From an uncultured Parabacteroides sp. (lineage in GTDB: Bacteria > Bacteroidota > Bacteroidia > Bacteroidales > Tannerellaceae), in the NCBI GenBank assembly GCA_900541965.1, contig UQLN01000002.1, forward strand, positions 80,257 through 144,256: 64,000 bases of DNA, in the 5' to 3' direction. The translations under genes and the position numbers were made by a program. The notes under the pieces were generated by a model that had not been told where the DNA came from, did not search any database, and saw only the letters and a list, made by a program, of their open reading frames with translations. Below, in pieces: positions 27,894 through 36,926 of the stretch; position 1 is the stretch's first letter; every line of letters begins with the position of its first letter.

Positions 27894-29300
27894 TTACTGG
27901 GGAATCGTTACAATCACTTTTGTTCCCTCCCCGGTCCTACTTTGCAAAACAACTGTGCCATGATGCGCTTCTACAATCTGCCGGACATAACTCAGGCCTA
28001 ACCCAAGTCCCGGTATCTGTTTCCCGGACAGACTGGCGGAGCGGTAAAACTTATCAAAAACTTTCTGCTGTTCATTCTGAGGAATACCGAAACCATTATC
28101 TTCAACCGACAGTTCAAAGCCTTTCTCCTTCCACAGCACAACGATACGGATATCCACTTCCGGTCCGGAATACTTAATCGCATTTTCCACCAAGTTACAA
28201 AGGACATTTGCCATATGTACCGGGTCCGCTGTAATACAAGGTAAATCCGGCGGGAATGCCATAGAAAAAGAAACCTGCTTCCCCGGCGGCAACTGAATAA
28301 AACGTAAAACCTTCTCTACCAGCTCCTGCAAATTAAATGAAGAAACGTTCAACGGAGTATTACCTCCATCCGCACATACCATATCTTTCAACTTGCTTAA
28401 ATAGGCAGAGAGGTTACCCAGTTCAAACAGAGCATCCCGGGTGACCTCCGAACAAGCCTTTCCATCCATACGCATCTCTTTATCGTTCAAAAACGCTATA
28501 CACATCTTCAATGCCTGCACCGGACGGCGAAGTTCGTGTATCATTGTATGGACAAAGCTTTCACGCATCTCTCCGATTCGTTTCTGCTTCAGAATCGTCC
28601 GTATCTGGAACCATAAACAGAAAACAAGCAATAATATCAAGAAAAGGCTCAATCCCAACTGGCCTCCCATACGGACAAGAAGCGGATGAAAAGGAAGGGA
28701 CACAGTCAATAAGATTCCCTTTTTATCAAAAGGAGCATACATATACTTCACAATCAGGGAAGAAGATAAAAGCCCATCCTTCTGCAATTGCCAGGAAGAA
28801 ACAGGGCTTAGTGTATCTTTCTCACTCAGAGGCAAACGGCAGAATGTATATCCGGGCAAACGAACTGCCAGCAGGCTATCCAACCGTTCTCCGGAAAAAG
28901 GGACAAAATGGTTCACCACCGAACGTTCCACTCCCGACAACAAACTATCTTCCGACATAAAGGGGTCGAATTTCAGATTCAAATCGGATACCTGCCTGGT
29001 TGCCGTATCTTTTAGCATAAATTGAAATCCGGCAGAACTGCGGGAAGAACGTTCTTTATCGGAAAACGCCTTGTGTTCCACATTCCGGTCGAGAATATAG
29101 GTTACTTTCGTACCCAATGCCACCCGCCGCCGTATCCCGAATTCATCATTCCCTATTTCCTTTACTTTTTCAGCCACACGTTCCCCATACCGCAGCATCT
29201 CATATCCGAACTGGTTATACAACCAATATCCTTGTACCCCTATCGCAGCCAATGCAGCCAGCAAAGACAATAAGTAGATGAACCGTATTCGTTTTTCCAT
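27894..29300 (-). CDS. sensor histidine kinase (RprX-like)
   Basis: This 468 aa protein has membrane helices at about 8-28 and 213-232 flanking a periplasmic sensor of about 185 residues. The HisKA His is at 255, and the ATPase domain has 'NLVENAIKYS', 'DNGFGIP' and 'GLGLGLSYV'. The H-box reads H-E-L-R-R-P: the usual Thr/Asn four residues after the His, needed for phosphatase activity in this family, is Arg. It is co-oriented with the response regulator and divergent from the GLPGLI gene. Confidence 0.92.
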   Translation of the reverse strand: MEKRIRFIYLLSLLAALAAIGVQGYWLYNQFGYEMLRYGERVAEKVKEIGNDEFGIRRRVALGTKVTYILDRNVEHKAFSDKERSSRSSAGFQFMLKDTATRQVSDLNLKFDPFMSEDSLLSGVERSVVNHFVPFSGERLDSLLAVRLPGYTFCRLPLSEKDTLSPVSSWQLQKDGLLSSSLIVKYMYAPFDKKGILLTVSLPFHPLLVRMGGQLGLSLFLILLLVFCLWFQIRTILKQKRIGEMRESFVHTMIHELRRPVQALKMCIAFLNDKEMRMDGKACSEVTRDALFELGNLSAYLSKLKDMVCADGGNTPLNVSSFNLQELVEKVLRFIQLPPGKQVSFSMAFPPDLPCITADPVHMANVLCNLVENAIKYSGPEVDIRIVVLWKEKGFELSVEDNGFGIPQNEQQKVFDKFYRSASLSGKQIPGLGLGLSYVRQIVEAHHGTVVLQSRTGEGTKVIVTIPQ

Positions 29301-29422
29301 CCGTCTCTTTTTTCAGACAAAGTTAAAAAGGTTCTTTTTCTACCGGAATAATAAAACAGTAATATTTGGCTGTCGTAATATTTCAGTAATAACTTTTTTC
29401 CTTCCACATCTTTCCTGCCCGG

Positions 29423-29430
29423 TATATTTG
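29423..29430 (+). promoter_or_regulatory. -7 box for the GLPGLI gene
   Basis: TATATTTG matches TAnnTTTG, 28 nt upstream of the ATG at 29459. No clear -33 box was seen, which might fit an activator-dependent promoter under the adjacent response regulator (inference). Confidence 0.45.
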
Positions 29431-29458
29431 CAGCAAAGAACTATAAAACAGAACCGAT

Positions 29459-30316
29459 ATGAAACGACTGGCATTCACTACATTCTTTTTCCTGTGTACG
29501 CTTTCGGCAATTGCACAGTTAAACATCCGTGTGTACAACCTCAACGAAGTACTCGAAGCCAAGCCGATAGACAAACTATTGTTTACCGTGCAATACCAAA
29601 CTTCTTTTGTCAGCGATACCTTAACTCCTGAAAACCGGATAGAAGAAGCGATGATGCTGAAAGTCGGCACTAAAAGTTCCGTCTATTACAGTTACTCCCT
29701 TTTCCATATGGACTCGCTGGTGGAGGCAGACAAGGCAGCAGGCGCTTCACAAGAAGTCATCTCCGAACATTTAAAACAGGGAGGAGGCACTATCAATTAC
29801 CGGATATACAAGAATTATCCTGCCGGAAAAACAACGCTGCTCGACCAACTCGCTGTAAGCCGTTTCCTTTGCGAAGAACCGACAGAACTTCCCGAATGGA
29901 CTTTATTACCCGATACCACGACCCTCCTTTCCTATTCTTGCAGGAAAGCCACCTGCCATTTCCGGGGAAGAGAGTATGAAGCATGGTACACCACAGAGAT
30001 ACCTCGAAGCGAAGGTCCCTGGAAACTGCAAGGACTACCCGGCTTGATATTGAAAGCCTCCGACAGCCAGAAGCATTATACCTTTACCTGTTCCGGCATA
30101 GAAAAAAGCCATAAAGAAGAAATGATACAATTCACCGGATCCGGATATGAACCTGTCTCGCGGAAAGATTTACAAAAAATATATAAGCGTTATGCTGCCG
30201 ACCCCATAGGTTATCTGGCTGAAACATCCCCCGGCATGAAAGTGACGGTAACCGGAGAAGACGGACAACCTTACCACCCGAAAAATATGCCTTATAATCC
30301 GATTGAACGGGAATAA
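29459..30316 (+). CDS. GLPGLI-family secreted protein
   Basis: This 285 aa protein has a signal peptide ending 'AIAQ' at residue 20 and the family motif GLPGLI at 192-197, within 'GPWKLQGLPGLILKA'. It contains Cys138, Cys161, Cys166 and a Cys near 220. GLPGLI proteins are Bacteroidetes envelope proteins of unknown function, often beside outer-membrane receptors, as here. It is transcribed divergently from the two-component system, and the 3' neighbour follows after about 115 nt. Confidence 0.9.
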   Translation: MKRLAFTTFFFLCTLSAIAQLNIRVYNLNEVLEAKPIDKLLFTVQYQTSFVSDTLTPENRIEEAMMLKVGTKSSVYYSYSLFHMDSLVEADKAAGASQEVISEHLKQGGGTINYRIYKNYPAGKTTLLDQLAVSRFLCEEPTELPEWTLLPDTTTLLSYSCRKATCHFRGREYEAWYTTEIPRSEGPWKLQGLPGLILKASDSQKHYTFTCSGIEKSHKEEMIQFTGSGYEPVSRKDLQKIYKRYAADPIGYLAETSPGMKVTVTGEDGQPYHPKNMPYNPIERE

Positions 30317-30354
30317 ACCTTTATCTGATTAAAAAAGGATACAGTTCCAAAACT

Positions 30355-30371
30355 GTTTCAAGATTTGAAAC
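30355..30371. repeat. short inverted repeat between the GLPGLI and receptor genes
   Basis: GTTTCAA at 30355-30361 and TTGAAAC at 30365-30371 form a perfect 7-bp inverted repeat with a 3-nt spacer. ACAGTT/AACTGT lies just upstream. It could be a weak attenuator or an operator; it has no T-run. Confidence 0.35.
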
Positions 30372-30430
30372 AAAAAGTATCAAGGCATGAAACTCGCAAA
30401 AGGATCACATACCATTTACACAATCATACA

Positions 30431-32923
30431 ATGAAACGATTGCTACTCTCTTATATGCTTTGTTTTATCGCCTTTCATCTCCAAGCACAAATACGAATAA
30501 AAGGGATCGTTACAGATACAGAAAAAAATATACCTGTCGATGCCGCCACAGTACAATTATTAAAAACCGGCAACGGATTGCCTCTTAATTATACGCTGAC
30601 AGACAGCGAAGGGCATTTCGTTCTTCCTGCTACATACATCGATGATTCGCTGACAGTCCGCGTCTCCTCACTGGGATACCGCACGATGGAGCAGCCGGTA
30701 TCTTCCGGGAAAGAATTGCACTTCCGCTTATCCCCCGAAGTTTTCAGCCTGAAAGAAGTGGAGATTCGTCCCGGCAGAGTATACGGAAGGCGGGATACTA
30801 TCAATTACGATATTTCCCGCTTCATATCCCCCAAAGACGAATCCATAAAAGATGTACTAAAACGATTGCCGGGCATCCAGGTAGATGATGCCGGAAAGAT
30901 TTCATATAATGGAAAGGATATTAGTCGTTTTTATGTGGAAGGTATGGACCTGACGGACGGGCGGTACGGACAAATCAGCAATAACCTGCAAGCTGATGCG
31001 GTAGAGACTGTACAAGTCTTGGAAAACCATCAACCGATACGTATCCTCAACAAAAAAGTATCTACGGAAGACATAGCCCTCAATCTAAAACTAAAACCTC
31101 AGTTCCGCGACCGCTGGCTGGTTAGTCTCGAAGGAGGAATAGGAGCCTCCCCGCTGCTCTGGTCCGGTACGCTGAATGCCATGCAACTAAGCCGCAAAAG
31201 CCAGTCAGCCTATTTTTACAAAGGAAACAATACAGGAAAAGATATAACAGAAGAACAAACGCTTTTTCAAACATCGGAAACAGAAAAAAAGAACGGTCCT
31301 CAACTCCCTTCCTTCCTTGAACAAATATCCTTGAATACACCCTTGAAAAAGGAACGGTCTTTATTCAACGAAGTGCATACACTGTCTGCCAACCGTTTAT
31401 ATAAACTGAACGAAACGACCCAACTGCGGTTGAATGCAAACTATATGCACGATTTACAAAGCCAGGAAAGAGGCAATATTTCCCGTTATTACCAGACAAA
31501 GGATACGCTTACTCTGGAAGAACAAAACAATACCCATATCCGGAGCGACCGTGCCGAATTTACGGCAAACCTTGAAAATAACACCGAAGAACATTTCCTG
31601 ACAAACCATTTCGATTTGTCAGGAAACTGGGAGAACGGTTTATCCTGCATCTTAAGCGACCGGGAAATCATCCAACGGATACAAACACCGGACCTTGAAA
31701 TAAAGAATCACCTGCAATGCCTTTGGACTCATAATAAATATACCCTGGAAGTTCGTTCGCTCATCCGCTACCACAGCCGCCCGGCACAGATCAGGATAGA
31801 TAACTATACCAACCAAATGGACTTTCGCCAACTGTATGCGGACCACTCTTTCTCTTTTCTTCGGAAGAAGGGTACATGGACACAACGGTATACGGCAGAA
31901 GTTACCGGAGATATAAACAACCTGCATAACGGGATGGGTGTATCGGCAATCCCCAACTACCAGTGGAATCTGCCTAAATGGAATATTTCACTGAACCTTC
32001 CGTTCCGGTGGACTACTGTCCCAGAGGCAGGTTTCTCACATCCGGCACTTAGTCCCTCCTTATATATTAATTATAAAGTGAATTATGCCTGGCGTTTTTC
32101 CGCCCGTGCCGGATATAAGGAATCATATGGGGACATTACGAATCTATATGCCTCTCCTTACCGCACCAGTTTCCGGAACCGGATAGTAAGCAATGGCATA
32201 TTGCCGGTAGAGCGTAAACAATCGTACGCTTTGTATGGTGAATATAAAAGTACGGTGCGCGAATTCTTTCTGACCCTTTCCCTGAATCATTCCCGTAACT
32301 GGTCAAACCGGATTTACGAACAACAGATTGAAGGGGATATCGTGTCACTTATCTCCCATCCGGAAGAAAACGATTCCTATGCCTGGTCCATCAACGGCAC
32401 TCTCTCAAAAGGTTTTTACGACTGGGGCCTGAAACTTTCTCTTTCCTACCTGCTTGGACGAAATGAAGCCGAACAACTCAGCAATGGCGCACGCCTGCCC
32501 TTCCGTTCGGATTATATGCAATATGAACCGAAAATCATCTGGACTCCGACACGGTTATTGGAAATCGGCTACCAGTCCACCATCTATTACGGTGGCTCCC
32601 GCATCGGGAGTGAAACCCGCCTCAGCCCTCTGCTAAACGTGATACAGAAATTACAGATAGCTTACGAACTGTCACCGGTGGAACTCCGCCTTTCCATCGA
32701 CCATTATCACAACGACATCAGCCGGGATAATGCAGTAGATGCATTTTTTGCAAACATTGCCCTCTGTTGGAAAACAGGCAAATGGCAACTGGCCGCCGAT
32801 GCAACCAACCTGCTCAACAAAAAAGAATACCGGTACACGCAATATGCAGCTACGGCAAGCTACACCTCATGGGTGAATATCCGCCCGAGAGAATTTCTGT
32901 TAAAGGTGAAATATAAGTTCTAA
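30431..32923 (+). CDS. TonB-receptor-like outer-membrane protein
   Basis: This 830 aa protein starts 'MKRLLLSYMLCF' with a signal peptide to about 20. A carboxypeptidase-regulatory-like beta domain follows (about 22-105, 'IKGIVTDTEKNIPVDAATV'), then a plug-like region ('IKDVLKRLPGIQVDD') and a long beta-barrel ending 'LLKVKYKF', with a terminal aromatic residue as expected for outer-membrane insertion. The earlier start at 30365 gives a charged non-signal extension and is rejected. It is paired with the GLPGLI gene; the ligand is unknown. Confidence 0.88.
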   Translation: MKRLLLSYMLCFIAFHLQAQIRIKGIVTDTEKNIPVDAATVQLLKTGNGLPLNYTLTDSEGHFVLPATYIDDSLTVRVSSLGYRTMEQPVSSGKELHFRLSPEVFSLKEVEIRPGRVYGRRDTINYDISRFISPKDESIKDVLKRLPGIQVDDAGKISYNGKDISRFYVEGMDLTDGRYGQISNNLQADAVETVQVLENHQPIRILNKKVSTEDIALNLKLKPQFRDRWLVSLEGGIGASPLLWSGTLNAMQLSRKSQSAYFYKGNNTGKDITEEQTLFQTSETEKKNGPQLPSFLEQISLNTPLKKERSLFNEVHTLSANRLYKLNETTQLRLNANYMHDLQSQERGNISRYYQTKDTLTLEEQNNTHIRSDRAEFTANLENNTEEHFLTNHFDLSGNWENGLSCILSDREIIQRIQTPDLEIKNHLQCLWTHNKYTLEVRSLIRYHSRPAQIRIDNYTNQMDFRQLYADHSFSFLRKKGTWTQRYTAEVTGDINNLHNGMGVSAIPNYQWNLPKWNISLNLPFRWTTVPEAGFSHPALSPSLYINYKVNYAWRFSARAGYKESYGDITNLYASPYRTSFRNRIVSNGILPVERKQSYALYGEYKSTVREFFLTLSLNHSRNWSNRIYEQQIEGDIVSLISHPEENDSYAWSINGTLSKGFYDWGLKLSLSYLLGRNEAEQLSNGARLPFRSDYMQYEPKIIWTPTRLLEIGYQSTIYYGGSRIGSETRLSPLLNVIQKLQIAYELSPVELRLSIDHYHNDISRDNAVDAFFANIALCWKTGKWQLAADATNLLNKKEYRYTQYAATASYTSWVNIRPREFLLKVKYKF

Positions 32924-32944
32924 CAAAATACACATAAAATATCC

Positions 32945-33919
32945 TTAACGGGCAAAAGGGTCCCTTCCTATTTCTTTTAAATAATATCTCCTGACTGCAG
33001 CTATTTGTTTATCATTAAACCCTTCACCATCATTTATATCTGTGAGGCGGACATTATTCAAATAAACAATTGGTAAAAATATCCATCTCTTTTGTGTATA
33101 AACGACCGGAGTATATTGCAAACATGCCATAGCATATAACCAGAGATCATCAGCAAGAGGAGTTAAGTGAAGAGCTAGCTCGATTTTCAGAACATCCGGA
33201 TGTAAAGAACCTGGAGGATAAAGGACTCCTCCAAATCCAACCTGAGATATAAAACAATGCTCCGAAGAATCTACTTTATAACAATAACATCCGGGCCAGG
33301 TTTCATAAGAAAGCAACTTATTTTTATAATAACCTGGAATGACAGCATAATTGGCGCAAATACAAGATGGATTTTTCAGATGGGTCTGATACAGCAAAGT
33401 GATTATTTCCGAACTATACATAATATCATCATCAATTGTAATAATAATATCGTCCGGATATTCTTGCATCGCATAGTAATACTTTTTATGCGAACGGATA
33501 TCGCCACTGCACAATCGTATCTGCAACCCTCTGTCTTGCAAACGTAATAAAGAAACAGGAAGAATCTCAATAGAAGCAAATTGCTCTCTGGAAAGCCAGA
33601 GAATGATCATATCCGGCCTCATTTGCTGTCTTAATATCGACTCCACAACCAACCACACTTTATGAATACGTTTAGGAAATGAAGTAAACGAAATAATTAC
33701 CCGTCCCCGCGTTCGAGTTGTCTCAAGCAAGCTATAAGCAGGATTATTTTGTGTACAACGAAAATATACAGGTAAAATCAGATTCGCTATTATTCTAACA
33801 ATATTACGCAATAGGGAATAATACCGGACCTTCTCTAATAGCCCACTACGATTTTTAATCAGTGAATACAAGTTGTCAAAATAGTCTATCAACATATCAA
33901 TCGATGGCAAATTCAGCAA
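32945..33919 (-). CDS. glycosyltransferase, paralogue of the next gene
   Basis: This 324 aa protein has the pattern 'VIISFTSFPKRIHKVWLVVES', 'PDMIILWLSREQF', and an acidic 'IITIDDDIMYSS' metal-binding site near 165, typical of a Bacteroidetes GT-A family annotated in capsule clusters. It is clearly homologous along its length to the 316 aa protein just upstream, with which it overlaps by 23 nt. It is the last gene of the UpxY-led operon. Specificity is unknown. Confidence 0.82.
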   Translation of the reverse strand: MLNLPSIDMLIDYFDNLYSLIKNRSGLLEKVRYYSLLRNIVRIIANLILPVYFRCTQNNPAYSLLETTRTRGRVIISFTSFPKRIHKVWLVVESILRQQMRPDMIILWLSREQFASIEILPVSLLRLQDRGLQIRLCSGDIRSHKKYYYAMQEYPDDIIITIDDDIMYSSEIITLLYQTHLKNPSCICANYAVIPGYYKNKLLSYETWPGCYCYKVDSSEHCFISQVGFGGVLYPPGSLHPDVLKIELALHLTPLADDLWLYAMACLQYTPVVYTQKRWIFLPIVYLNNVRLTDINDGEGFNDKQIAAVRRYYLKEIGRDPFAR

Positions 33920-34847
33920 ACGGATCTATGCCCAATTTATCCATATAGTAAGTTCGTATAGCATCAATTTGTTTATCATTATAATGCAATCCGTCATTTA
34001 TATCAGAAAGGGCCTCGTTGTTAGTAAAAGGTATTGCTAAATTAGTCCATCGGGTACCTGTATATATTACATGCGTATTTCGTAACCGCCCCATAGCAAA
34101 CAACCACATATCGTCAGCTAAAGGTGCCAACTTTAACAAAAGCTCTAAATTCAACACATCTTCATATAAAACATTAGGCGGATAAAGGACCCCGCCTTGC
34201 CCAATCTGCGAGGACATTAAATGATTATCTGTTTCATGTCCCCAAGGCCATTCATCATACAAAGCAAGTTTATCACTCCGGAATTTTAGTACCCGGGTTA
34301 GATTGGCACAAACATCCTGTGGATATTTCAAATGAGACTGATACAATAGTTCTATCGTGTCCGAACGATAATATACATCATCATCGATCGTGATAATCAT
34401 GTCATCCGGATATTCCTGCATCGCATAATAAAACTTTTTATGCGAACGGATATCCTCCCCGTCCCTCAGTTCAATTTTAAGCCCTCTTTTTCTTTGCTCA
34501 AGTAAAGAATCAGGGAGAGTACCAATAGACGGGAATTGCTTTCGGGAAAGCCAAAGAATAATCATATCCGGCTTTTTTCGTTGTCGTAATATTGATTCTA
34601 CTACCATCCAGACTTTCCCGATACGTTTAGGAAAAGATGTAAATGAAACGATAATTCTCCCTTCATTTTTTTTTATAGGGGGCAAACAGTATGCAGGATT
34701 GTCCTGGGTTTGCCGTAAAAAAACAGGCAATAACCTATCAGAAATCCCCAATACACACCTTTGTAAAAAAGCATAATAACGAAGTTTACAAAGATACGGA
34801 TTACGTATCCGGATTCCAGCATACAGTCTATCAAAAAAATCTATCAT
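33897..34847 (-). CDS. glycosyltransferase, paralogue of the previous gene
   Basis: This 316 aa protein has 'RIIVSFTSFPKRIGKVWMVVES', 'PDMIILWLSRKQF' and the acidic motif 'ITIDDDVYYRS' near 160. The shared order of motifs and sequence with the 324 aa neighbour indicates a tandem gene duplication. It overlaps the GT2 gene by 4 nt (ATGA) and its downstream paralogue by 23 nt, so the three are translationally coupled. Confidence 0.82.
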   Translation of the reverse strand: MIDFFDRLYAGIRIRNPYLCKLRYYAFLQRCVLGISDRLLPVFLRQTQDNPAYCLPPIKKNEGRIIVSFTSFPKRIGKVWMVVESILRQRKKPDMIILWLSRKQFPSIGTLPDSLLEQRKRGLKIELRDGEDIRSHKKFYYAMQEYPDDMIITIDDDVYYRSDTIELLYQSHLKYPQDVCANLTRVLKFRSDKLALYDEWPWGHETDNHLMSSQIGQGGVLYPPNVLYEDVLNLELLLKLAPLADDMWLFAMGRLRNTHVIYTGTRWTNLAIPFTNNEALSDINDGLHYNDKQIDAIRTYYMDKLGIDPFAEFAID

Positions 34848-35650
34848 TTTACTGCACTATATCTTGTTTCACAAAAAGGTTTCTTATCCCAGAAAAAAGA
34901 TAACAATTCAAATACTTTATAAAAGTATCTCAGGCTTAAAAAAAATAGGGTTGAATATAATCCATTTTCTTTAAGAGCTTTTTGATGTTCTTTCATAATT
35001 AAAGCCAGACTATTCATACCTCTTGTACTGAGCCCACCGATACGCATCGTAACAAAGTCTATCGGCATATATACGAACTTATACTTTTTCAATACGATCA
35101 ACCTTAGAAGAAACTCAAAGTCAGCCCCTATTTTGTATTGAGTATTATATAATCCGGTACTTGTAAAACAATGTCTCTTAATATAGCAAGACGGATGTGC
35201 AGGCATAAATCCTAAACGCATTAATTCCGGTTTAAATATTTTAGAAGAATAATAACGCACACACTTCTTCAAATTTGAAGGTTCGACAAAATGAATATCT
35301 CCATATACCGCATCAGCCTGGCAAGTGGAGAGCTTATGTACAACCTTTTCTATCACTTTATCTGATGTGAAAAAATCATCGGAATTCAAAATACCTATTA
35401 CCTCACCGGTAGAACGCAATATTCCTTTATTCATTGCATCATAAATGCCTTCATCCGGATCACTCAAACAAATCATACGTCCGCCAAACCGGGATTCATA
35501 TTCTTGCACTACTTCCAGAGTTTTATCATTGCTTTTCCCATCTACAATAATATATTCTATATTTTTATACGTTTGGTTCAGTACACTTTCTATTGTATCT
35601 CTAATAGTATGTGCACTGTTGTAGGTTACAGTTATAATACTAATCTTCAT
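34844..35650 (-). CDS. glycosyltransferase family 2
   Basis: This 268 aa enzyme begins 'MKISIITVTYNSAHTIRDTIES', the classical GT2 opening. It has 'IEYIIVDGKSNDKT', a DxD-type 'LNSDDFF' near 91-97, and 'AHPSCYIKRH' in the acceptor region. The first two-thirds are the GT-A domain. It is in the UpxY operon, upstream of the duplicated glycosyltransferase pair. The sugar is not deducible. Confidence 0.92.
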   Translation of the reverse strand: MKISIITVTYNSAHTIRDTIESVLNQTYKNIEYIIVDGKSNDKTLEVVQEYESRFGGRMICLSDPDEGIYDAMNKGILRSTGEVIGILNSDDFFTSDKVIEKVVHKLSTCQADAVYGDIHFVEPSNLKKCVRYYSSKIFKPELMRLGFMPAHPSCYIKRHCFTSTGLYNTQYKIGADFEFLLRLIVLKKYKFVYMPIDFVTMRIGGLSTRGMNSLALIMKEHQKALKENGLYSTLFFLSLRYFYKVFELLSFFWDKKPFCETRYSAVK

Positions 35651-35707
35651 TTTTTCAATTGGTTTTAACTTCGGGTTAATTATCTTCGTTAGTAAGGTTC
35701 TCTCCTT

Positions 35708-36907
35708 TTATTCCTTTATCAACATCGTATACAAATCAAAATATTCCTGAAATCGTTTTTTCTTATTATAATAATTAATTGCACGTTGTCTACAATCCCG
35801 GGATAACCGGACCTGGTCTCTTTGAGATAATTCTCTGATTGCGTCAATTATTCCATTTAAGTCGCCTTGGTCAACAATTATTCCTGTTTCCGAATCAACA
35901 GCTTCAATGCTTCCTCCTGTCTTATAAGTTATAACAGGTATTCCACAAGCTAAGGCTTCCAGATTAGTTGTAGGAAAACAATCCTCTCTGGTAAGATTTA
36001 TAAAAATTGTCGCTTCCCGATACAATTCGACCAGTTGTTGTATATTTTCTGTCCGGCAAATGCCTTTAATGCCTTCCGGCAAATGTCGTAACTGGGATTT
36101 CGATAATCCAACTAAAACAATATCGTAATCATCTCTGGGTAACCGCCTCCTTAAACGAAAAAAATCAATCAGTCCTTTTCTGCTATCCCAGACATTAGCA
36201 ACCCCCAACAATGTTATTTTCAGTTTTTTCTTTCTCATCTTTCCGGGGATAAATAGGTCTAAATCAATTCCATTATGAATACGAAGGATTGGATATTTAC
36301 TCAAGTAAGATTCCTTTATCAGCCCCTGCAACCAATCAGACACACACACTATCGTCAGATTATCCGGTAAAGTAAAAGCATTCCGCTTTTTGATATAGTT
36401 TTCTTTCGAACAATCGAATAAAAAGCTAGAAGGATAGCTTTTTTTCTGTGGACAATCATAACATTGCTGTTTCCAGCGGTTACAATTAATAAAAGAAAAA
36501 TAAGAACAATGGCCAGTTACAGCCCAACAATCATGTAAAGTCCAAACAACCGGAATATTTGCCCGCGTAAGATATTCAAACAGCAGAGGATAGTTTAAAT
36601 AATACCCATGAATATTATGCAAATGAATCAAATCCGGTTTTATAAGTTCAATTTGCTTAATCAACTTTCTTGTTGCCTGGCGGGAAGCTAAACCATGTCG
36701 ATCAAAAAAACGGGTTGCCAATCCATGCAATAAATTATCCCAATTTGTTCCCACTCTGATTAATTCCGATTGACTTTGTCTGGGTCTTCTTCCATAGGCT
36801 ATCAAACTCCTCCAGCCTTTAGATATGACTAATTGCCCTATTTCTTCGGCAATTCTACCTATTGAAGTTGTATTAATAACAGTATTGATTTGAAGAATAG
36901 TCGGCAT
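35708..36907 (-). CDS. glycosyltransferase family 4 (WcaC-like)
   Basis: This 399 aa GT-B enzyme has the N-terminal 'HLHNIHGYYLNYP' and 'TLHDCWAVTGHC' motifs, a Cys cluster ('CNRWKQQCYDCPQ'), 'NVWDSRKGLIDFF' at the donor domain and 'REDCFPTTNLEALACGIPVITY' (shown in part) carrying the E-x7-E-like motif. The HDCW/CxxCP pattern is seen in colanic-acid WcaC-type and related capsule glycosyltransferases. It sits between the polymerase and the GT2 gene. Confidence 0.9.
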   Translation of the reverse strand: MPTILQINTVINTTSIGRIAEEIGQLVISKGWRSLIAYGRRPRQSQSELIRVGTNWDNLLHGLATRFFDRHGLASRQATRKLIKQIELIKPDLIHLHNIHGYYLNYPLLFEYLTRANIPVVWTLHDCWAVTGHCSYFSFINCNRWKQQCYDCPQKKSYPSSFLFDCSKENYIKKRNAFTLPDNLTIVCVSDWLQGLIKESYLSKYPILRIHNGIDLDLFIPGKMRKKKLKITLLGVANVWDSRKGLIDFFRLRRRLPRDDYDIVLVGLSKSQLRHLPEGIKGICRTENIQQLVELYREATIFINLTREDCFPTTNLEALACGIPVITYKTGGSIEAVDSETGIIVDQGDLNGIIDAIRELSQRDQVRLSRDCRQRAINYYNKKKRFQEYFDLYTMLIKE

Positions 36908-36926
36908 AGATTAATAAAATGATATA

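Noticed and set aside
30355..30371. Hairpin between the GLPGLI and receptor genes as a rho-independent terminator
   Set aside because: The stem is only 7 bp, AT-rich, and has no T-run on the plus strand.
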